Notes under the pieces: generated by a model
Seen by the model: only the letters and a program-made list of their open reading frames with translations
Databases searched by the model: none
Told to the model about the DNA's origin: nothing
Translations under genes and position numbers: made by a program
Part shown: positions 32,108-37,342 of the stretch, piece after piece
How positions within the stretch are numbered: the first letter of the stretch is position 1
How the letters are laid out: every line of letters starts with the position of its first letter
Assembly: GCA_000754455.1 (NCBI GenBank)
Contig: JNSE01000029.1
Location: 1-37,342 of the forward strand
DNA: 37,342 nucleotides
Direction of reading: 5' to 3'
From: an actinobacterium acAMD-2
GTDB taxonomy: Bacteria; Actinomycetota; Actinomycetes; UBA12327

Positions 32108-33052
32108 GTGCGATTAGGAGTGCTCGATATCGGATCAAATACGGTCCACCTGTTGATCGTTGACGCCTATCACGGGGCGGCTCCTGTGGCGACGGCCTCG
32201 CACAAGCTGGAATTGCGTCTATCCGAGCACGTTGACGCCGATGGGTCCATTGACGAGCCCGGAGTCGACTCGCTGATCTTCTTCGTTCGCGAAGCGTGTG
32301 AGTTTGCCGAGGAAGAGGGCGCTGAAACGGTCGTGGCCTTTGCGACCTCGGCCATGCGCGATGCACCCAATGGTCGCGCAGTGCTCAAAAAGGTGCAGCA
32401 AGCAAGCGGCGTGGAAGTTGCTGTCTTGTCCGGTGATGATGAGGCACGGACCACATTTCTGGCTGTGCGACGGTGGTTCGGCTGGTCTTCGGGTGAACTT
32501 TTCGTTGCCGACATCGGTGGTGGATCGTTGGAACTCGCCCTCGGCGCGGACGAAGAGCCTGCGATTGGCTTGTCATTACCCCTTGGTGCAGGTCGACTCA
32601 CTCGGCAGTTTGGTAAAGCTGGCGAAGTGGACTTCAAGGGTCTGCAAGCGATGAAGCGATTTGTTGACGATGAAGTCGGCACTGTTGTTGATAAATTCGC
32701 GGAACAAGAACTCGTTCGTCATTTCGTTGCGACATCAAAATCTTTTCGCCAGTTGGCTCGAATTAACGGTGCACCGCCGAGCTCGGAGGGGCACCACATC
32801 AGTCGGTTGCTCAAGCGCAGCGGTCTGGATGGCATGGCCGAGCGCTTGGTTGACATGCCATTGGATGAACGCGCGAAGTTGCCCGGGGTTTCTCGCGGAC
32901 GAGCCCAGCAATTGCCTGCCGCTGCGGTAGTGGCCCAGAGTGTGATGAACGCCTTCGGCATTGATGCCTTCGAGTTGTGCCCGTGGGCCCTGCGAGAAGG
33001 CATGATTTTGCAGTATCTGGACGCAATGCCTGTGCAACACCACCGTGCATAG
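32108..33052 (+). CDS. ppx: exopolyphosphatase / Ppx-GppA family phosphatase
   Basis: Hydrolyses polyphosphate and/or pppGpp. The 314-residue protein is close in pattern to Rv0496 (PPX1): MRLGVLDIGSNTVHLLIVD at the start, AFATSAMRDAPN, LSGDDEARTTFLAVRRWFGW, VADIGGGSLELALG, LSLPLGAGRLTRQFG, and CPWALREGMILQYLD at the end. It has the short form without the C-terminal HD-like domain. The open frame extends upstream to 32036, but homologs and the -10 element support GTG 32108. proC follows 54 bases later with its own ribosome site. Confidence 0.93.
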   Translation: MRLGVLDIGSNTVHLLIVDAYHGAAPVATASHKLELRLSEHVDADGSIDEPGVDSLIFFVREACEFAEEEGAETVVAFATSAMRDAPNGRAVLKKVQQASGVEVAVLSGDDEARTTFLAVRRWFGWSSGELFVADIGGGSLELALGADEEPAIGLSLPLGAGRLTRQFGKAGEVDFKGLQAMKRFVDDEVGTVVDKFAEQELVRHFVATSKSFRQLARINGAPPSSEGHHISRLLKRSGLDGMAERLVDMPLDERAKLPGVSRGRAQQLPAAAVVAQSVMNAFGIDAFELCPWALREGMILQYLDAMPVQHHRA

Positions 33053-33106
33053 CATTTCCAGTGTCAAGATAGAAATCCTGATCGAACGGCGACCAAAGGA
33101 CACCTT

Positions 33107-33901
33107 GTGAATCAACTGACCTTCGTGGGTGGCGGTCGCATGGGGGAGGCGCTCATTGCCGGTGCCTTGCGGGGAAGTTTTATGCCAGCCGACATTTCGG
33201 TGGTCGAGCCCGATGGCGCACGCGCGCAGATCCTTACTCAGTCCTATGGTGTTGAGGTCTCGGCCGATCCGTCATCAATTGCTCGCGCATCCGTTGTAGT
33301 TTTAGCTGTCAAGCCTCAAGTACTCATGCAGGTGTGTGAACAACTCGCTCCACATCTTTCACCCAACACATTGATCATCTCGATTGCAGCCGGCGTACGA
33401 ACTAGTGCGTTGGAAGCGGCTTTGCCACCGGGCCTCGCGGTGGTCCGCGTGATGCCTAACACCCCTGCTTTCGTCAATGAAGGGATGAGCGTCCTGAGTG
33501 CCGGCTCGCAAGCCTCTGAGGCAGACATGGCGCGCGTTCGCGAACTATTTGAGCCGGTCGGAAAAGTTCTCGTTGTCGATGAGTCGGATCAAGATGCTGT
33601 CACCGCGATTAGCGGAAGTGGTCCGGCGTATTTCTTTTTCCTGGTGGAGGCCATGGAGGCCGCGGCGGTGGGGCTGGGGCTCTCACCAGAGGTTGCCCAT
33701 GTGTTGGCGGTTCAAACGGCCCGCGGCGCAGGAGTGATGGTGAGCCAAAGCGCTGCCTCTCCGGAAACGTTGCGGCACAACGTGACGTCGCCCGGTGGCA
33801 CGACGGCCGCTGCTATCGCTCAACTCGACGATCACCAGGTCAAGCAGGCTGTTGAGAGTGCAGTCAGGGCTGCACATCAACGTTCCATTGAGCTGTCCTG
33901 A
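33107..33901 (+). CDS. proC: pyrroline-5-carboxylate reductase
   Basis: Last step of proline synthesis, reducing pyrroline-5-carboxylate with NAD(P)H. The N-terminal Rossmann motif FVGGGRMGEALIAG, VVVLAVKPQVL, VVRVMPNTPAFVNEGMSVLS and the C-terminal dimerisation/active-site block SGSGPAYFFFLVEAM, then TSPGGTTAAAIAQL, are all present. 264 residues is normal. GTG 33107 has AAAGGA six bases upstream. ppx and proC are also neighbours in Mycobacterium. Confidence 0.97.
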   Translation: MNQLTFVGGGRMGEALIAGALRGSFMPADISVVEPDGARAQILTQSYGVEVSADPSSIARASVVVLAVKPQVLMQVCEQLAPHLSPNTLIISIAAGVRTSALEAALPPGLAVVRVMPNTPAFVNEGMSVLSAGSQASEADMARVRELFEPVGKVLVVDESDQDAVTAISGSGPAYFFFLVEAMEAAAVGLGLSPEVAHVLAVQTARGAGVMVSQSAASPETLRHNVTSPGGTTAAAIAQLDDHQVKQAVESAVRAAHQRSIELS

Positions 33902-33930
33902 ACCGCACGTGACCTAGGCCACCGCTGTGA

Positions 33931-33944
33931 ACGCGCGAGCGCGT
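33931..33944. promoter_or_regulatory. inverted repeat ACGCGC-GA-GCGCGT at the -35 position of the exporter promoter
   Basis: Perfect 6-base arms with a 2-base centre, placed 11 bases upstream of the TACGAT -10 element, where a -35 hexamer would lie. It could be an operator for a repressor of the exporter operon, or part of a proC terminator; a 2-base loop is too tight for a good RNA hairpin. Confidence 0.35.
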
Positions 33945-33955
33945 CATCCCCTGCC

Positions 33956-33961
33956 TACGAT
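33956..33961 (+). promoter_or_regulatory. leaderless -10 element (TACGAT) for the exporter operon
   Basis: TACGAT ends 7 bases before GTG 33968. No Shine-Dalgarno is present in between. Confidence 0.45.
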
Positions 33962-33967
33962 GGGGTA

Positions 33968-35305
33968 GTGAAAACACATCGTTTGGGATTTGTTGTGGTG
34001 GTTGCTGTCCTAGCCCTGGCAGGGTGTGGCGCAAATCAAGACACCGGTATTGAAACCGGTTCCGTCATCACGAGTTCGGTGTCGGAATCTGTTGAAGCCG
34101 CCGGTTCAATTTCGGCAAAAGCGGTCGTGACCATTTCCAGCCCTGCCTCGGGAACGATCGGCCAACTGTTTGTTCGCGACGGACAAAAGGTGCGTAAGGG
34201 CCAAAAGCTGGCCGTTATTTCTTCGCCTTCTACGCAAAAGCAGCTAGCGCAAGCGCAGTCTGCAGCGCAGTCCTCGTCCGTTTCCATCCCGACGCCAACC
34301 GCTACTCCTGCAGCAACCGCACTGGCCCAGGCCGATGCGACGGCGAATGCTGCTTTTGATGCGGCACAAACGGCGATTGATGCCCTCCCAGCCGGACCGG
34401 CCAAAACTCAAGCACAAACTGCGCTCGCGCAAGCCAAAGCTCAATACGCCTTAGCGCGCGTGCAAGTTAGCTCCACGACGTCGTCAACCAATGATGCACT
34501 CACGAATGCTCTGGCATCCATCTCACAACTTGTTAACGCGCAAGGAGGGACCGCTGACCTCGCAGTAACTGCTGCTCGCGATGCGGTCAAAGCTCTGACC
34601 ATTCGAGCGCCCATTTCCGGCATCGTCACCTTTGACGCGGTGGCGAATGCAAGTTCAAGTGTTGCGTCTGGTGTCTTGAGTCAGCTACCCAGTTCACTTC
34701 AAGGTCTGGCCTCAAGCGTCCTTGGCGGCGGCGGTGGCAGTTCGGCCTCGTCGAGTGGGTCTTTGATTAAGGGGTTACCGGTGTCTTCGGGCCAACCATT
34801 GTTGACGCTGACCGATGTAGCCGGCTTGACCTTGACAACGCAGGTTGATGAAACTGACATCTTGCTCGTCAAGACTGGAATTAGGGCCAACGTGCAGTTA
34901 GACGCGGTTCCCGATGCGACCTATAAAGGACGCGTCACCAGTGTGGGCGTGACTCCGTCAACGTCATCGCGTGGCGGGGTCTCGTATGTCGTGCGGTTGT
35001 CGTTTGGCAGCGGAACTACTGCCGAGGGGCTACGTGCCCCACGGCCGTTACCAGGTATGAGTGCGGTCGCTCAATTGCAGGTACGTACGGATCGGGCTGC
35101 TATCTCGGTTCCTGCGTCGGCGGTTTTCCGTGATCAGGGATCTGACTCGGTGTGGATCGTGGTGGATGGCGTTGCCAAGAAGCGGGTCGTGCGTTTGGGT
35201 GCGCAAGGCGCCGACACGATCGCGATTGCTTCTGGATTGAAGGTAGGCGACACGATTGTGATTCGCGGTGCTGATCGTGTGCGCGAGGGCCAGTCACTTT
35301 CATGA
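33968..35305 (+). CDS. MacA/HlyD-like membrane fusion lipoprotein
   Basis: Extracytoplasmic adaptor of a MacAB-type ABC exporter, 445 residues. A lipoprotein signal ends in the lipobox LALAGC, with Cys20 as the lipidation site. A split biotinyl-lipoyl domain follows (SPASGTIGQLFVRDGQKVRKGQ and later RAPISGIVTF). An Ala/Gln/Thr-rich helical hairpin runs about residues 95-185, then a beta-barrel (TLTTQVDETDILLV) and a C-terminal membrane-proximal domain (SVPASAVFRD). A Gly/Ser stretch (GGGGGSSASSSGS) interrupts the second lipoyl half. It overlaps the ATPase gene by 4 bases. Confidence 0.9.
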   Translation: MKTHRLGFVVVVAVLALAGCGANQDTGIETGSVITSSVSESVEAAGSISAKAVVTISSPASGTIGQLFVRDGQKVRKGQKLAVISSPSTQKQLAQAQSAAQSSSVSIPTPTATPAATALAQADATANAAFDAAQTAIDALPAGPAKTQAQTALAQAKAQYALARVQVSSTTSSTNDALTNALASISQLVNAQGGTADLAVTAARDAVKALTIRAPISGIVTFDAVANASSSVASGVLSQLPSSLQGLASSVLGGGGGSSASSSGSLIKGLPVSSGQPLLTLTDVAGLTLTTQVDETDILLVKTGIRANVQLDAVPDATYKGRVTSVGVTPSTSSRGGVSYVVRLSFGSGTTAEGLRAPRPLPGMSAVAQLQVRTDRAAISVPASAVFRDQGSDSVWIVVDGVAKKRVVRLGAQGADTIAIASGLKVGDTIVIRGADRVREGQSLS

Positions 35306-36024
35306 GCGAGCCCGCAGTTGAGGCAATTGACGTCACGCGTTCCTATGAACTTGAAGGTGGCGTAGTCGTTAATGCTCTCCGCGGAGTCTCGTTACGCATT
35401 GATACGGGTGAATATGCAGCCATCATTGGACCGTCGGGTTCAGGCAAATCGACTCTGATGCACCTGTTGGGCTGCCTGGATCGCCCAACTACCGGTGCGT
35501 TGCGCATTGCCGGTACCGATGTCTCCAGTTTGGATGACACTCAACTGGCCCAACTGCGCAATGAAACGATTGGTTTTGTCTTCCAGTCGTTCCAACTACT
35601 GCCACGTATTAGCGCTACGGCCAATGTGGCTATGCCGTTGGTGTACCGAGGCACCAGTCGTGCTGAACGTATTGAGCGGGCCCGGACAGCATTGGAGTCA
35701 GTGGGGTTAGGGCATCGCCTTGACCATCGACCCACCCAACTCTCTGGTGGTGAGCAACAACGCGTAGCTATTGCCCGAGCACTTGTTTCGCAACCCACGC
35801 TGTTGCTCGCTGACGAACCGACTGGCAACTTGGATACGCAAAGTGGCGTCGATGTGATGCATTTACTCGAGCAGCTGAACACCGATCACGGTGTTGCCGT
35901 GATTTTGGTGACACATGACCACGAGGTAGCGGCTCGTGCTCGACGTCGGATTCGTATTCGGGACGGCTTGATTGAGTCCGATGATGGCGCACACTCGGTC
36001 GCTGATCAATCGGTGGCGCCATGA
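35302..36024 (+). CDS. MacB-type ABC transporter ATPase
   Basis: ATPase of the exporter, 240 residues, LolD/MacB family. Walker A IIGPSGSGKSTLMHLLGCLD, Q-loop GFVFQSFQLLPRISA, signature LSGGEQQRVAIARAL, Walker B LLLADEPTGNLD and H-loop VTHDHEVAARARR are all intact. The gene is coupled on both sides by ATGA overlaps, so adaptor, ATPase and permease form one operon. Substrates of such actinobacterial systems are mostly unknown. Confidence 0.95.
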   Translation: MSEPAVEAIDVTRSYELEGGVVVNALRGVSLRIDTGEYAAIIGPSGSGKSTLMHLLGCLDRPTTGALRIAGTDVSSLDDTQLAQLRNETIGFVFQSFQLLPRISATANVAMPLVYRGTSRAERIERARTALESVGLGHRLDHRPTQLSGGEQQRVAIARALVSQPTLLLADEPTGNLDTQSGVDVMHLLEQLNTDHGVAVILVTHDHEVAARARRRIRIRDGLIESDDGAHSVADQSVAP

Positions 36025-37205
36025 GGTTCGCTGAAGCTTTTCGGGTCGCTCTTGATGCTCTGCGTGCTAATCGCCTGCGCAGCATTTTGACCATGCTGGG
36101 TGTGATTATCGGTGTCGCTGCCGTGGTGATCTTGGTGGCCATTGGTTCGGGAGCAAAAGCTGAAGTAGAAAAGCAGGTAGAGGGCCTGGGCTCAAACCTG
36201 ATTCTTGTAGTGCCCGGGAGTTTGGAGATTGGGGGAGCACCGTCAGCTAGTCGCCTGGAGTTAACCGATGTTGAGTTGTTGGGACGAGCGGTCGGAGATG
36301 CCAGCGCGGTTGCCACCACTGTTCAGTCAGGCGAATTGGTCCGGGTGGGCGACAAGGAAGTCTTCACCACGATTAATGGCACCAATGAAACCGTGGTTAA
36401 TGTCTTTGATCGCCCCATCGCACGCGGGCGTTACATCTCGGCCGCCGATGTGGATACTCGGCGACGCGTTGCTGTCTTGGGCTCATCGTCTGCGCGCAAG
36501 CTCTTCGGCGATGTGGACCCGATCGGGCGGCAAGTCACTATCGCTGGCGTGCGTTTTCGCATTATCGGCACTTTTGTTGATGTCGGCTCAACGTTTGGTG
36601 TCGACCGTAATGCTGAAATCCACGTGCCAGTCACGTCAGCGCAACGACTCTTTGGTGTCGAGCGCATTGATGCGCTCGCGGTAAAGGCTCCAACCATCGA
36701 CAGTATTCCGGCGATCCAAAAGCGCATTCTTGATGCGTTGGCTGAGAAATACCCAGGAGACAAATTCTCGGCTGTTACGCAAACTCAAATCTTGGGCACC
36801 ATTGGACAGATTCTCGGACTGCTCACCTTGGTGCTAGCGGCTATTGCCGCGATTTCCTTGCTGGTAGGTGGCGTCGGGGTGTCCAACATCATGCTGGTGT
36901 CAGTGCGCGAACGTACCCGCGAGATTGGCTTGCGGAAAGCCTTGGGTGCTCGCCAGCGCGACATCCTCGTGCAATTCCTGATTGAGGCAGTCCTCTTGAC
37001 CTCCATCGGTGGGCTGATCGGGATTGCGCTGGGAGTGGGTGCATCGCTTGCGGCCTCGGCCCTGTCCCCATTGCCGGCCGAGATTTCGTGGTGGTCACCT
37101 CTGCTGGCCTTTGGGGTATCGGCAGCGGTGGGAATCTTCTTTGGTGTGGCGCCAGCGCGTCGAGCAGGTCGCCTGGACCCTGTGGTGGCATTGCGCACGG
37201 AGTAG
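36021..37205 (+). CDS. MacB/FtsX-type ABC transporter permease
   Basis: Permease of the exporter, 394 residues. One N-terminal membrane segment (ILTMLGVIIGVAAVVILVAI) is followed by the large extracytoplasmic MacB periplasmic-core domain (about residues 45-250). Three C-terminal segments form the FtsX domain, with SNIMLVSVRERTREIGLRKA and LGARQRDILVQFLIEAVLL between the first two. It is split from the ATPase, as in Gram-positive relatives, rather than fused as in E. coli MacB. It ends before acuC with a 10-base gap. Confidence 0.94.
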   Translation: MRFAEAFRVALDALRANRLRSILTMLGVIIGVAAVVILVAIGSGAKAEVEKQVEGLGSNLILVVPGSLEIGGAPSASRLELTDVELLGRAVGDASAVATTVQSGELVRVGDKEVFTTINGTNETVVNVFDRPIARGRYISAADVDTRRRVAVLGSSSARKLFGDVDPIGRQVTIAGVRFRIIGTFVDVGSTFGVDRNAEIHVPVTSAQRLFGVERIDALAVKAPTIDSIPAIQKRILDALAEKYPGDKFSAVTQTQILGTIGQILGLLTLVLAAIAAISLLVGGVGVSNIMLVSVRERTREIGLRKALGARQRDILVQFLIEAVLLTSIGGLIGIALGVGASLAASALSPLPAEISWWSPLLAFGVSAAVGIFFGVAPARRAGRLDPVVALRTE

Positions 37206-37208
37206 CGT
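37203..37208 (+). promoter_or_regulatory. leaderless -10 element (TAGCGT) for acuC
   Basis: TAGCGT overlaps the permease stop codon and ends 8 bases before ATG 37216. No Shine-Dalgarno is visible. Confidence 0.4.
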
Positions 37209-37215
37209 TGGTTCA

Positions 37216-37342
37216 ATGAGTGAGTCAGTCGCGATTGTGTGGGATGACGCGATGGTCGCCTATGACTTTGGTCGTGGCCATCCGCTGTCGCCCATTCGCG
37301 TTCGCTTGACCATGGATCTTGCGCATCAGTTGGGATTGCTTG
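37216..37342 (+). CDS. acuC: acetoin utilization protein AcuC / histone deacetylase family (5' part)
   Basis: Only the first 42 codons are in the window. They read VWDDAMVAYDFGRGHPLSPI and then RVRLTMDLAHQLGLL, matching the N terminus of AcuC-type deacetylases (YDFGPGHP..P.R), which act on acetyl-lysine of acetyl-CoA synthetase in Bacillus. The rest lies beyond the right edge. The start ATG 37216 fits the family. Confidence 0.85.
   Translation, partial: MSESVAIVWDDAMVAYDFGRGHPLSPIRVRLTMDLAHQLGLL

Overview
The window looks like a chromosomal segment of an aquatic-type actinobacterium (Actinomycetota) of moderate GC content. The gene order ftsH-folE-folP-folB-folK-DUF3180, then NuoD-like/methyltransferase, DUF2520-panC, nadB-nadC-coaX-lysS, clpC, and mutY/disA/radA is the one known from Streptomyces and Mycobacterium. 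A heliorhodopsin gene fits a sunlit-water actinobacterium, the group where this family was first found. Coding density is very high: no gene-free stretch exceeds about 170 bases, and no rRNA, tRNA, CRISPR array or insertion sequence was seen.

Layout. 1-512: 3' end of a LivG-type ABC ATPase. 642-5771: ftsH and the folate genes folE/folP/folB/folK with a DUF3180 membrane protein, coupled by short overlaps, then a 96-residue protein. 5827-7975 (minus): an isolated NuoD-like protein and an NDUFAF7/MidA-type methyltransferase. 8032-15153: cofactor genes (DUF2520 protein, panC, nadB, nadC, coaX), lysS and an ArgA-type acetyltransferase. 15209-22662: a surface-polymer cassette containing a broken Stealth phosphotransferase, a GT2 glycosyltransferase, two CDP-alcohol phosphatidyltransferases, an sn-glycerol-1-phosphate dehydrogenase, a nucleotidyltransferase and a Wzm/Wzt-type exporter. 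22809-23600: heliorhodopsin. 23765-27050: clpC and an SDR oxidoreductase. 27053-32057: mutY, a secreted-domain membrane protein, disA, radA and a Cys-rich protein. 32108-33901: ppx and proC. 33968-37205: a MacA/MacB-like exporter. 37216-end: 5' end of acuC.

How the genes work together. The cassette reads as a pathway: the dehydrogenase would make sn-glycerol-1-phosphate, the nucleotidyltransferase would activate an alditol or polyol phosphate with CTP, the CDP-alcohol transferase would transfer it within the membrane, GT2 and Stealth would elaborate the product, and the ABC exporter would move it out. The archaeal-type glycerol phosphate enantiomer next to CDP-alcohol enzymes is the least expected part. 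The NuoD-like protein keeps the arginine that NDUFAF7 methylates in complex I and sits beside an NDUFAF7 homolog, which suggests an enzyme-substrate pair outside a nuo operon.

Regulation. Many first genes of transcription units have a TAnnnT -10 element ending 7 or 8 bases before the start codon and no Shine-Dalgarno sequence, which points to widespread leaderless transcription. Genes inside operons, and clpC, the SDR gene and the DUF2520 gene, use overlaps or clear Shine-Dalgarno sites. All functional calls come from reading motifs; no database search was run.
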